This document shows, piece by piece, positions 7,975 to 16,323 of a stretch of DNA of 21,570 nucleotides. The notes under the pieces were generated by a model, which was not told where the DNA came from, searched no databases, and saw nothing but the letters and a program-made list of their open reading frames with translations. A program made the translations under genes and the position numbers. Position 1 is the first letter of the stretch; every line of letters starts with the position of its first letter. This stretch comes from Nitrospirota bacterium (lineage in GTDB: Bacteria; Nitrospirota; Nitrospiria; Nitrospirales; UBA8639): contig QIMB01000146.1 in assembly GCA_003233615.1 (NCBI GenBank), positions 1 through 21,570 of the forward strand, read 5' to 3'.

Positions 7975-8308
7975 GTTGTTCTCCTAAAATTTCAAAATCC
8001 AAAAAAGTGTATGACCAGTATCTTCTAGATATAACTTTTTGTTCTTAAGTCAAGATTAAGGAAATATTAAAAAATCCTCATAAATAAAGATAGTTCTTAG
8101 TAAGAACTTACAATAATGTGACGAAATCAATAGGAATCATGAATAAACGACGGTAAGATAACATGAGAGTAGATATACTACCTTAAGTATTTAATTTTAT
8201 GTATCAAGATCCAATGAAGGGTCTAGGCTTCCGCAGACTGACAATATTTTTTGAACGTGACGTACATGTCCTCTATCGCAATGAGAAAGGTTGAGGGCTC
8301 GCAAACAA
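7975..8308. other. AT-rich intergenic, upstream of the zinc-ribbon gene
   Basis: No gene. The segment is clearly AT-richer than its neighbours and should contain the promoter of the minus-strand zinc-ribbon gene. The inverted repeat at 8092-8108 is the only distinct motif. Confidence 0.5.
8092..8108. promoter_or_regulatory. Perfect 8-1-8 inverted repeat, possible operator
   Basis: AGTTCTTA-G-TAAGAACT lies 118 bp upstream of the zinc-ribbon start. The symmetry and the single-base centre suit a dimeric repressor site better than a terminator, as there is no T-run. Binding is inference only. Confidence 0.4.
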
Positions 8309-8872
8309 TTACGGAAAACGGAAGTGAACGACTGTCGTTGTGTCGGTCTGGACAGTGATAGTTTTTTTGATGGACGTGCCATTGGAATCTGTTCCACTCA
8401 CCACATACGTACCCGTTGGGATCTTGATAAACAGCCATGGCCCTTCTACATCTTCTCCGGGTATCTTGAGTCGCAGGGTTCCATCTTCATTCATGAGATG
8501 AATGGACACACCTGCTAAGAACGCTCGTTCTCCACGTACAAAGATCAGTTTAAGTGGATAAGGAGGGTAGGTGAGGCTCCGTTCTTCCTTCCCAAGGCCA
8601 GCGCTAAAATACTGAATTGACTGCTGTTCATAGAGGGGGAATCTCAAAGTCTTGGGGATGCCCTCAGCTGCGAGGGGGATTTCTAGCACCTTCACATGAT
8701 GTGAGGATGCTTCGACCGTTGTCACTGAGAACACTGTCGCCACGGAACTGGATAAAACCCACATGACAATGGAGCATGAGAAGGCCACATGACGGACATG
8801 TCTCCAAACAGCCTGATAGAAGTTGAATAGAGTTGACGAATACCCTGTCGGTTTTGTGGAAATGGCGATCAT
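8309..8872 (-). CDS. Exported carboxypeptidase-regulatory-like protein
   Basis: 187 residues with a strong GGAGGA 8 nt before the ATG at 8872. After a long basic N-region a hydrophobic core (about 29-50) ends at VEA around 55, a plausible signal peptidase site. The mature protein is beta-rich; the last 60 residues (GVSIHLMNEDGTLRLKIPGE, then IPTGTYVVSGTDSNG and TTTVVHFRF) have the pattern of a transthyretin-like/carboxypeptidase regulatory-like fold, which usually mediates binding rather than catalysis. It is monocistronic, with about 200 bp on the upstream side to rmuC. The role is unknown. Confidence 0.75.
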   Translation of the reverse strand: MIAISTKPTGYSSTLFNFYQAVWRHVRHVAFSCSIVMWVLSSSVATVFSVTTVEASSHHVKVLEIPLAAEGIPKTLRFPLYEQQSIQYFSAGLGKEERSLTYPPYPLKLIFVRGERAFLAGVSIHLMNEDGTLRLKIPGEDVEGPWLFIKIPTGTYVVSGTDSNGTSIKKTITVQTDTTTVVHFRFP

Positions 8873-9068
8873 GAGAGTCTTCCTCCTTCATCCTAAGCGG
8901 TGTTTGAAAGGAGTCTGTGCTGAGTTCTCAACGTTTGGTTAAAGAATAACGCAATTCTTGAAATGGTCAAGGCTTATACGCACTCAGAGGTTCAGAAATA
9001 GAAAAGAAGCATTGTTGAGAGGCCAGGATTTCTTGAGAATGACCAGCCATGTTCAATAGCAGGTTGAT

Positions 9069-10490
9069 TTAGAGTTGAGGAGGAAGATCTTCAATTGTAG
9101 GCGGAAGCTTGGATGGCGTTCGAGGGCTCTGTTCAACCGGGTGTAAATCCGGTATCCCTTTTCGTGCATGAACCCCGAGTTGTTCGAATTTTCTCGCGGA
9201 TGGCAAGATACGGTTTTCTAGTGATGCCACCGTCGCATTGTATGATTCGACTGCGCGGCCTAATGTCTGGCCAACTTTAGAAAAATGCTCAATCATGGTG
9301 CCCATTCGTTCAGCCAATTCTTGCCCTAATTGGCTAATGCGTTGCGCACTCTCTGTCATCTGTTCTTGTCGCCATCCATAGGCAATGGCGCGTAATAACG
9401 CAATGAACGTGCTAGGTGTGGCGATGATGACTTTCTGTGCTAACGCAGATTCAATCAGGGAAGGGTCCTGTTCTGCTGCGGCTGCCAAAAAAGAATCATT
9501 GGGAATGAACAAGACGACGAATTCGGGAGCTGCAGAAAATTGATCCCAATAGTCTTTAGATGCTAGTTGGCGGATATGGGCTTTGACATGCCTTGCATGG
9601 CGTTGTAATGCCAATTCACGGGATTCATCCGTATGGGCTTCCAAGCTTTCGAGAAATCCGATGAGCGGCACTTTTGAATCGACAATCACCTCGCGTCCGG
9701 CAGGGAGTTTGACAATCATGTCTGGACGAAGGTGCCCTGTGTCTGTGGCAACGCTTTGCTGTTCATGGAAATCGCAATAGGCTGACATTCCAGCTAATTC
9801 TGCTGTTTTGCGCAGGGTGATTTCACCCCACCGACCGCGCACGTGAGGAGATCGTAACGCATTGACCAGTTTCGACGTTTCGGATTGGAGTGAGGACTGA
9901 GCGGATGCCACATGTTTTAATTGTTCGCCCACCGTGCTGAATTCACGAAGCCGTTTCTCTTCCAGAGCTGTCGTCTCTTGTTGATAGGCACGAAGGGATT
10001 CAGTGAGCGGCTTCACTAAGGCTTCCAACGACGTATGCCGATGGTCCATTTCGATAGCCGTTTCGTCCTTCAGCGCCTTGAATTTTTCTTCAGCCAAGGC
10101 CAGAAAGCCCTGATTATTCCCGGCCAACGCTTCCGAGGCTAGTGAGCGAAATGTGTCGGACAGCGTGAGTTTCGCCTCATCGAACATAACCCGTTGAGAG
10201 TCAAAATGGTGTTGGGTATCTGCTAATTGTGTTTCTGTCGATACTTTTGCAATTTCCATAAGACGAAACTCTCTTTGAAGATCGTCATATTCTTGATGCA
10301 GACGTGCTAACTGATTGTGAGCGTTTTCCAATTGGACGGTCTGTGTGGTCAATTGGGTTTTGACAGTCTGAAGAGCTTCCAACTTTCGGCTTCGATGAAG
10401 GAGGGCACTCAATGCCCAGGCGCAGAGTCCACCGAATATGGCGCTCGCGAGAATCCACCAGAGGAATTGAGGATCTTGAAGAAAAGTCAT
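9069..10490 (-). CDS. rmuC: RmuC family DNA recombination protein
   Basis: 473 residues, normal for the family. A transmembrane helix (about 10-31) anchors the protein; a long coiled coil follows (about 35-210). The conserved RmuC core begins with RGRWGEITLRK (218-228), then ELAGM.AYCDF, GHLRPDMIVKLP (252-263) and VIVDSKVPL (268-276). E. coli RmuC limits inversion at short inverted repeats, and its fold is related to restriction endonuclease-like nucleases. No obvious Shine-Dalgarno precedes the ATG at 10490, but the transmembrane helix begins right after it, so the start is likely correct. It is not in an evident operon. Confidence 0.93.
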   Translation of the reverse strand: MTFLQDPQFLWWILASAIFGGLCAWALSALLHRSRKLEALQTVKTQLTTQTVQLENAHNQLARLHQEYDDLQREFRLMEIAKVSTETQLADTQHHFDSQRVMFDEAKLTLSDTFRSLASEALAGNNQGFLALAEEKFKALKDETAIEMDHRHTSLEALVKPLTESLRAYQQETTALEEKRLREFSTVGEQLKHVASAQSSLQSETSKLVNALRSPHVRGRWGEITLRKTAELAGMSAYCDFHEQQSVATDTGHLRPDMIVKLPAGREVIVDSKVPLIGFLESLEAHTDESRELALQRHARHVKAHIRQLASKDYWDQFSAAPEFVVLFIPNDSFLAAAAEQDPSLIESALAQKVIIATPSTFIALLRAIAYGWRQEQMTESAQRISQLGQELAERMGTMIEHFSKVGQTLGRAVESYNATVASLENRILPSARKFEQLGVHARKGIPDLHPVEQSPRTPSKLPPTIEDLPPQL

Positions 10491-10648
10491 ATGTGAAAGT
10501 GACCGATTCAGACGTGTTGTCTGGGCGCAGCAATGGTGATGTCGGGTGAAGAATAATAGGCCATGCTCTCATGCATGTACGATGAGTCCCTTTCTCAAAG
10601 CCACTACGGATATCATGAGGTGTTAGGGCCTTGGTATTTGCAAGTCAC

Positions 10649-11584
10649 TCAGTGCTTGCCCTGATGGCTTTGGTTTTCGTGAGTCACTTGAATGTCAATG
10701 ACGGCCCCTTCTCGCTCTAATGCACGGGTGCCGAATCGATAGGTCGGCGACATGGTATTGTGAGCCATCCGTCGGTCTCGCGGTTCGGGAAATTCCATTC
10801 GAACTTTCATGGTTTCCTTGCCAATGACGACCACTTTCATATCCAAAAATCCTGCCATACCCGGGTGCCAGGCCATTAATGTATACACGCCTTCAGGAAT
10901 GTCGGGGAGTGTGAAATTTCCACGTTCATCTGTCACAGCGTAATAGGGATTATTGACCGCAAATCCCCAGGCTTGCATGTATGGATGAAAGCCACATTCC
11001 AAGAAAAATGTGCGGCGGCCTTGCGTGAATTGTATTGTGTCGATCATGGCTTCACCCGGTTTGTGTTGATGATCTTTCAGCACATCCTTGGGATGAAACG
11101 GGTTCAGCCGGAGAGGACGGTGGAGCATCACTTTGGCTCCAAATGGTGCGGTTTCATAAATCTGAACATCATGGATGATTGGATCCATATTTTTGATATG
11201 AATGGGTTGCGGATCACGAACCACTAAGAGCCAGGGATCAAATACACAGTCTTCTACCACTACCTGGGCGGGTTGTGTCTCTGGAAACGGTTTTCCTTGA
11301 TGGATCCCTTCTAAGAACACCACGGTATTTTGTAACCCGCCATCAGGGGCAACATGAAACTCATCGATTAAGCGCCAGCCGGTGCCGGTCGAAATGCGCC
11401 CGCAAAACTCTGTGTTATTGTTTGTGATGAGTGAAAAAGCTAAGGGCGGGGGCTCTTTGCCTGTCAGTACGATCTTGCCGGCAATCATACCTCCGTTCGA
11501 AACCGGGACTTCCTTATAGGCCAAGCTTTGCGAGGCAAGACTCATAGTTAGTACTACGATAAAAAACCCGAATGCGAATCTCAT
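10649..11584 (-). CDS. Exported cupredoxin-like / carboxypeptidase-regulatory protein
   Basis: 311 residues, started by AAAGGA about 8 nt before the ATG. A signal peptide ends near Ala22 (SQSLA). A cupredoxin-like region (about 30-205) contains His138 in DPIIHDVQIY and then Cys197, His200 and Met203 in ECGFHPYM. This H...CXXHXXM set matches the type 1 copper ligands of amicyanin-like proteins. A carboxypeptidase regulatory-like beta domain (about 212-262, TDERGNFTLPDIPEGVYTLMAWHPG) follows. The protein probably acts in the periplasm, as an electron carrier or copper-binding protein; similar proteins are annotated as methylamine-utilisation-like. Copper binding is inferred from the motif. Confidence 0.85.
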   Translation of the reverse strand: MRFAFGFFIVVLTMSLASQSLAYKEVPVSNGGMIAGKIVLTGKEPPPLAFSLITNNNTEFCGRISTGTGWRLIDEFHVAPDGGLQNTVVFLEGIHQGKPFPETQPAQVVVEDCVFDPWLLVVRDPQPIHIKNMDPIIHDVQIYETAPFGAKVMLHRPLRLNPFHPKDVLKDHQHKPGEAMIDTIQFTQGRRTFFLECGFHPYMQAWGFAVNNPYYAVTDERGNFTLPDIPEGVYTLMAWHPGMAGFLDMKVVVIGKETMKVRMEFPEPRDRRMAHNTMSPTYRFGTRALEREGAVIDIQVTHENQSHQGKH

Positions 11585-12315
11585 GGAATAATCCTTTGGT
11601 AAAACTCAAATCTACAGTGAGTGATTTTTTATGGTGACCTGACCACAGCAGTCGCACTCTGCGAGACGCACCATTCTCTTGCGCGCCGGGGATATTTAAA
11701 AGCCTCGACAGACCGAATACGTCTGCCTGTATTATTGAAATACCCTGGCATCCCAAGGTCTTGGCACATCTCATCCATACAAATCGTTCAACTTAGGTTA
11801 CACGATGAATATCTCAGGTGACTATCTCGATTCTAAGAAATCCTCGAACCACATATCCAGTCTTTTATCCAGTCTTTTGATAGTCTTTTCAGGATTGTCT
11901 GGATTGAAAATGGTTGCTACAGACGTTTTTGGGGTATTGCTGAAGGCGAAGGGTATCAATTTCGCTCGATTCCTATTCCTGCTCCTCGATGAACGCCGTG
12001 ATGTGTATACTAATCCTTCAGGGTGATAAGGTTTCATACCTGCCTCACCAGCACTTGAAGGGTGAACAAGATCAAACTCCATGCCAGTCATACCTGTTCT
12101 TGAGTGGAGGATGAATCCCAATCCAATGATTTGAGAACAGAGAAGAAGTGTGAAATCTGTAGACGTACTCAAATCAAAAGCTAGAAAGCTAGGTATGGAT
12201 ATCAGGAGAATGTTAAAATATGAGCAGCCTGACGATTGAGCTTGCACAATGAGGTGTCGCACATTGCCTCACAACCAATGAGTGGAGATGTCGCAGACTT
12301 CCACAGTACACAATC
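11585..12315. other. Long intergenic stretch with MITE-like element
   Basis: The left third is the MITE-like copy 2. From 11822 to 12262 the minus strand is open for 146 codons from a GTG without a ribosome binding site; composition and low similarity to any fold I know argue against a real gene, though it cannot be excluded. A short direct repeat, ATCCAGTCTTTT, occurs twice around 11857-11880. The promoter of pcm should lie in the last 100 bp, where no clear -35/-10 pair was identified. Confidence 0.4.
11609..11800. repeat. MITE-like element, copy 2 (inverted)
   Basis: About 192 bp. Its minus strand aligns without large gaps to the plus strand of 5563-5728: shared blocks include ATGGATGAG, TGTGCCAAG, GGCGCGCAAG and GAGGCTTTT. 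The termini again form an imperfect inverted repeat ending in TATGG on both sides (11609-11634 and 11775-11800). It lies directly upstream of the cupredoxin-like gene and could carry part of its promoter. The 49-codon open frame (11629-11778, minus) is probably not coding. Confidence 0.6.
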
Positions 12316-13095
12316 ATGAATGTACAGCGTGTTTCATGTGTCTTTGTATTTTTCATTCTTGGACTAGGGAGCATCCTGACACAATGCGGGAATGGGACTC
12401 ACGCTATGAATCAACGTAACGATTCTTCACGACAGGTTGAACGAGATCAGATGGTGGATACACAAATCGTGGCGGAAGGTATCACTGCCCCAACAGTCAT
12501 TGCTGCTATGAGGCGAGTGCCACGCCATCGTTTTATTCCGGATCAAGAATCTCAAGATGCCTACGGAAATTTTCCGCTGTCTATTGGATATCAGCAAACA
12601 ATTTCCCAGCCATTTATCGTAGCGTATATGACTGAAGCTCTGAACGTGCAACCAGGTGAAAAGATCCTGGAAATTGGAACGGGTTCTGGATATCAAGCGG
12701 CAATCCTCGCCGAACTCGGGGTGCACGTATTTTCCATTGAAATTGTTGAGCCACTTGCGGAACGAGCATCCTGGATATTGGAAGAGTTGGGTTATGACAA
12801 TGTTAGGGTGCGAGCGGGAGACGGTTACCAGGGGTGGCCGGAAGAACGCCCCTTCGATGCCATTATATTAACTGCCGCGCCGACGCATATCCCGACACCG
12901 CTCTTAGAGCAATTGGCGGTTGGCGGGCGGCTTATTCTTCCGGTCGGAGCCTATTCGCAAAATCTGGCCTTGATTCGACGAACCGAAGAGGGCTACCAAA
13001 GAACCGAATTATTGCCAGTACGATTTGTTCCAATGACAGGTCAAGCCAGGTCAAGCTCAACAAGATTTCAGACAATAATAGAGCGCATTACATGA
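12316..13095 (+). CDS. pcm: Exported protein-L-isoaspartate O-methyltransferase
   Basis: 259 residues. The core is a typical PCMT: VDTQIVAEGI (47-56), VPRHRFIP (68-75), GYQQTISQP (91-99, the isoaspartate-binding region), and the AdoMet-binding motif LEIGTGSGYQAAIL (118-131). It transfers a methyl group from AdoMet to isoaspartate in damaged proteins. The first 30 residues form a hydrophobic export signal (about 8-22); a Cys at 24 might be lipidated, but Gln at -1 makes that doubtful. A start at Met31 would give a cytoplasmic enzyme; neither start has a strong ribosome binding site. The 3' end overlaps a small antisense ORF by 28 bp. Confidence 0.9.
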   Translation: MNVQRVSCVFVFFILGLGSILTQCGNGTHAMNQRNDSSRQVERDQMVDTQIVAEGITAPTVIAAMRRVPRHRFIPDQESQDAYGNFPLSIGYQQTISQPFIVAYMTEALNVQPGEKILEIGTGSGYQAAILAELGVHVFSIEIVEPLAERASWILEELGYDNVRVRAGDGYQGWPEERPFDAIILTAAPTHIPTPLLEQLAVGGRLILPVGAYSQNLALIRRTEEGYQRTELLPVRFVPMTGQARSSSTRFQTIIERIT

Positions 13096-13226
13096 TCTGC
13101 CCAAAACCGATCTGTCTTTTCATCGGCAGGGGCGGTGCCCTGAAGGTGAGTCGTCACAATCTCAGTCGACTCTTGTTTCCTCTGCACAATCGTAGCCGGA
13201 TGAATGAGGTAAGGATTGTGTGTCAT
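13068..13226 (-). CDS. Small hypothetical protein, 52 residues
   Basis: Too short for usual ORF cut-offs. The frame starts at an ATG at 13226 preceded by GGAGGA about 10 nt upstream and ends with TGA at 13068, overlapping the last 28 bp of pcm on the other strand. Its sequence (begins MTHNPYLIHPATIVQRK, ends WADHVMRSIIV) has a normal protein composition, soluble and helical. I do not recognise a family. Support is the strong ribosome binding site and the composition; convergent overlap with pcm is the oddity. Confidence 0.45.
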   Translation of the reverse strand: MTHNPYLIHPATIVQRKQESTEIVTTHLQGTAPADEKTDRFWADHVMRSIIV

Positions 13227-13288
13227 CGCCAGCTTTCCTCCCCCTTTTGGAGTTAGGGGGAATTTTCTTGTTCGTTACATTTTTGGGC

Positions 13289-13313
13289 ATTCCCGACATT
13301 TCTAATCGGGAAT
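13289..13313. repeat. Stem-loop repeat between pcm and the insertion sequence
   Basis: ATTCCCGA-CATTTCTAA-TCGGGAAT is a perfect 8-9-8 hairpin. It resembles the dispersed repeat often seen in environmental genomes as GGATTCCCGA...TCGGGAAT. It could also act as a bidirectional transcription stop. Only one copy is in the window. Confidence 0.5.
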
Positions 13314-13383
13314 CCAGGATAAAGAATCTTCAGGAGTGGAATAGGCAATCATGATAAAATGAACCTCTGATCTCCTTTAATTA

Positions 13384-15120
13384 GGGCTTGCTGAAAAAAG
13401 CATTTCCATGATCCACTCAGACTCCTGCGAGACAATGTGGGCCCCTGGCTCCTCTGGCCATGCCACCATGCACATGATCGTCACGGAAAATGGCCGGTAT
13501 CAGGAGCCACCAGCCACCCAGTAAGCCGTTCCAGGTATTTCTGCAGGCCTGCCACCAAGAAGACAGCCAAGAAAAAACTGCTCGGGTGAGGAGATGCTCC
13601 AAGTTCATCACCAGAAATGCGAGGTGAATCATCGTTTCGGAGGTGAGCGCCAACTTAGCCATCAGGCGGTCGAGCCCAAACCGGCGCTTGCCCTGTCCAA
13701 ACTTGCCTTCCACCGCCATCCTGGCAGTCGCATCATCGTGGGCTTGGTGGCGATCATGCTTCACCTGCTCGGCCGTGGCCTCACTCACTGTCCGTGGGCG
13801 GCCCAACGGGGGCCCGGAGAGGCGAATGCCTCGACTCGCGCAGTAGCGCCGGTTCTCGCGGGTCCGGTAGATTTGATCGACGTGCACCGAGGCCGGATCA
13901 TGCCCAAACCGTCGACGATACGCCTCGATCTGTTGGACGAGATCTCCTGATTCGTTGTAGGCGTCCCAGCTGATGCGATCCACAAAGCTGACTCCATCCA
14001 CCACACTGACGGAGATCTTCGCGCCAAACTCGACGGGAGTGCCGGCTTTGCCACGGACGATGGGACGGACATGAGGCTGACTGAGGCTGACGAGACGATC
14101 CGCGATGCGATGACCGCGTTGCGTGTACATCCAGAGCTGGTGCCGATACAGTGCCTGAATCACCAGGAGCTGCCTGTAGCGTCTGCGGGGTAAGGCAACA
14201 AGCCGCCCTTCTTGAGCCATGACGGCAATGGCGCCCAGATTGCGCCGGAGATACCGGCGCTGCTTCCCAATGCCTTGCCGGAGCTTCCGTCTCCCCGGCT
14301 TTCTGGCCTTGGCGACCCGCAAGTACGCCTGCCTCGCTTTCTGCCGATAGGTGCGGGGCTGCTTCATCGGGCTCGTTCGAGCGGCATGCAGGTGGTCGAT
14401 GATCGCTTCCGTTTTCTCGCGAGCCTCATTCAGGAGCTTGCGGTCTGTGGGGTAGGTAATATCCGCCGGCACACAGGTGGCATCGACGAGCAGCTGGCCC
14501 TTCGGGGGAGTCGGCTCGTCGTCCTCTTTCACGTTGATGCGAGTCGTGTTGAGTGGGGCCTCCTTGGTCGGGGAGAGATCCTTCGTCGATTGGGCGTCGA
14601 CGATCAGCTGGGCAATCGCCTCGTTGATCGTGCCTAAACTGTCGTGGGTGAATCGTGTGCGAAACGTGGTCAGGAGGGAATGATGAAACGGCGCCTCATG
14701 CTGATACGTCGTGAGGCCTAAGAAGTATTGCAGATACGGGTTTTCGGCAATCTGCTCCACCAGCTCACGATCCGTCACGCCCAGCCGCGCTTTTAAGATG
14801 AGCGCTCCCAGCGCGAGGCGGGAGGACTGCGCGGGCGAGCCCCGGTCTTCTTGGGAAAACTGGTGGGCATAGGCCGCTTCGACAACCGCCCACGGGATCT
14901 GTTTGGCCAACAGAACCCAACGGTTCTCACTGGAGAGTTTGCCGCCAAAGGGCAGGACGAAATCTTCAAAGGCCAACTGATTGACATCGGGCTTTCGATA
15001 CATGAGGTCTCCTGGTGCACGCTTTTTAGGGTGGGGAGGAAGATTTCTGTGCACGTCGCCTCTTGTTGTACAAACACACGCCCGTCCGAATCAACTCATT
15101 CGGCTTTTATCAGCAAGCTC
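13384..15120 (-). mobile_element. Insertion sequence, IS5/IS1182-type, complete
   Basis: 1737 bp. The left end GGGCTTGCTGAAAAAAGC and the inverted right end GAGCTTGCTGATAAAAGC match at 16 of 18 positions. The six bases TAATTA occur on both sides (13378-13383 and 15121-15126), a target duplication that fits a single, fairly recent insertion. The one gene inside fills the element. It is visibly GC-richer than the DNA to its right. Confidence 0.88.
13417..15003 (-). CDS. IS5/IS1182-family transposase
   Basis: 528 residues from the ATG at 15003, which has AGGAG 5 nt upstream; the frame is also open to 15054 without a ribosome binding site. The N-terminal domain has the DUF772-type pattern LSSENRWVLLAKQIPW, then ALGALILKARLGVTDRELVEQIAENPYLQYFLGL. 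The catalytic triad candidates are Asp174 in LLVDATCVPADI, Asp376 in VHVDQIYRTRENR, and Glu432 in AVEGKFGQGKRRFGLDR. A basic insert (about 210-270) separates the first Asp from the rest. No interruption is seen, so the enzyme is probably active. It cuts and joins the element ends described for the insertion sequence. Confidence 0.93.
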   Translation of the reverse strand: MYRKPDVNQLAFEDFVLPFGGKLSSENRWVLLAKQIPWAVVEAAYAHQFSQEDRGSPAQSSRLALGALILKARLGVTDRELVEQIAENPYLQYFLGLTTYQHEAPFHHSLLTTFRTRFTHDSLGTINEAIAQLIVDAQSTKDLSPTKEAPLNTTRINVKEDDEPTPPKGQLLVDATCVPADITYPTDRKLLNEAREKTEAIIDHLHAARTSPMKQPRTYRQKARQAYLRVAKARKPGRRKLRQGIGKQRRYLRRNLGAIAVMAQEGRLVALPRRRYRQLLVIQALYRHQLWMYTQRGHRIADRLVSLSQPHVRPIVRGKAGTPVEFGAKISVSVVDGVSFVDRISWDAYNESGDLVQQIEAYRRRFGHDPASVHVDQIYRTRENRRYCASRGIRLSGPPLGRPRTVSEATAEQVKHDRHQAHDDATARMAVEGKFGQGKRRFGLDRLMAKLALTSETMIHLAFLVMNLEHLLTRAVFSWLSSWWQACRNTWNGLLGGWWLLIPAIFRDDHVHGGMARGARGPHCLAGV

Positions 15121-15325
15121 TAATTAGATTTCTCTCAACCTCCCCAAAATAACAATGTAGCGTTTTTCCTCAAAAATAAAAAATTCACCACGCATTATTC
15201 TGTAGCAGCAATTTCAAAACAAAAAACCATAGAAGTTCACGAATGGGAAAACAAAATAGTATTAAAAATCACGAAAATTGACCGAAAAAGGATGATGCCC
15301 ATCTGGGTTGTATTTTGGTGAAGCT

Positions 15326-15832
15326 ATGATCATAAATGAAAGTGTAGAAATTTCGGTGCAAAAAGGAATGTTCTTTCGATTCAAGGATGGAGATATTGAA
15401 ATACTGTATAAGTGTTCTTCTTTTTCAGGAAAGGAGAGAGTAGAAGTCAACGGTCGGCTTATCTCTGAAGCGAAAAATTTCAAGAAACATTCAATGCATT
15501 CATTCACCGTCGATGGGGTTAAATATTCTCTTCAGCTTTTAGCGAAGAACTTGTTGCAAGGGGATATGGAGTGTTCTTTAAATAAAAATGGGAGTTTGTT
15601 CCAGGCATACAAGCTGAAATATGTAAAATCCTCCAAGAGTTTTTGGATTAGGGCCCTTCCTTCAATAATTTGCGGTTTGTTTTTTGGTATTGCGTATGGA
15701 ATCGATGTAATGACTTTATGGGTTTTGGTCATTACAGTTGGTATCAGTATATCTGTGATAGGGTTTTGGAATAGAGGTCAGTGGGAGTGCGAAGTTGATA
15801 ACGTAGAGCTCTCAAAGTCAGTCCGTTGTTGA
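15326..15832 (+). CDS. Hypothetical membrane protein
   Basis: 168 residues. The ATG at 15326 follows GGTGAAG; a TTG at 15308 is also in frame but less likely. The first 100 residues are soluble and beta-rich (EISVQKGMFFRFKDGDIEIL, then VEVNGRLISEAKNF), and two transmembrane helices follow (about 108-126 and 131-147), leaving a short polar tail. No family was recognised. The next gene begins 11 bp after the stop on the same strand, so the two are probably one transcript. The codon composition is AT-rich, unlike the insertion sequence beside it. Confidence 0.68.
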   Translation: MIINESVEISVQKGMFFRFKDGDIEILYKCSSFSGKERVEVNGRLISEAKNFKKHSMHSFTVDGVKYSLQLLAKNLLQGDMECSLNKNGSLFQAYKLKYVKSSKSFWIRALPSIICGLFFGIAYGIDVMTLWVLVITVGISISVIGFWNRGQWECEVDNVELSKSVRC

Positions 15833-15843
15833 GCTTTAAGCGA

Positions 15844-16185
15844 ATGAAAGGTAATAACGAAAACCGAGAGTATGTTTTGAGGTTTCGTCCTGAGGGGACA
15901 TCCGAAGATGAGTATATTCCTATAACTGAGTTCAATATCTCAGAATACAAATGTGGTTTGAAAGCCGGTGACCGGGTGGTCCTTAAAATAGACCTTCCCA
16001 TTTATGACGAAGAAGGTGAGAGTAGCGACCGGGTTTATAAAAGTGGAGAAATCTGGACGGTGTTAACAGGAGCAGAGAAGGACCCAACTGCTCTTTGGCT
16101 TCGTCAGGAGGATGGGTGCTTGCATAGTTGGGATGATGATGCATCAATATTTGATACTTTTGAACTGATAAAAGAGCCCATCTAA
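15844..16185 (+). CDS. Hypothetical acidic protein
   Basis: 113 residues from the ATG at 15844; the frame is open slightly further up to a TTG that overlaps the previous gene. It is soluble and acidic, with a beta-rich pattern (GLKAGDRVVLKIDLPIYDEEG, then SGEIWTVLTGAEKDPTALWLRQEDG, then SWDDDASIFDTFELI). The layout recalls small SH3-like or immunity-type proteins, but no family was recognised. It is likely co-transcribed with the membrane protein before it. Confidence 0.65.
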   Translation: MKGNNENREYVLRFRPEGTSEDEYIPITEFNISEYKCGLKAGDRVVLKIDLPIYDEEGESSDRVYKSGEIWTVLTGAEKDPTALWLRQEDGCLHSWDDDASIFDTFELIKEPI

Positions 16186-16288
16186 CTTTATGTGCAAGGA
16201 CAGCCGCACAAGGAAATGCACAAGAAGAATTGTATAGGCATTCTTCTGGAATGCCTACTTGCTCCGGTTGAGGAGGCTTTCCCGTTTG

Positions 16289-16306
16289 CGTACGATATAA
16301 CGTACG
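16289..16306. promoter_or_regulatory. Paired CGTACG palindromes, probable operator of yefM
   Basis: CGTACG occurs twice, spaced by ATATAA, 17 bp before the antitoxin ATG. Each half is itself a palindrome, so the whole is a symmetric 18-bp site. A fair promoter overlaps it (TTGAGG at 16268, 17 bp, TACGAT at 16291). YefM-type antitoxins repress their own promoter by binding paired palindromes, so this is the likely site. This link is inference. Confidence 0.55.
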
Positions 16307-16323
16307 TGAAAGGATGGTATTTC

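Noticed and set aside
11822..12262. 146-codon minus-strand open frame
   Set aside because: Starts at GTG without a ribosome binding site, has no recognisable domain, and lies in a low-complexity intergenic stretch; likely chance, though not fully excluded.
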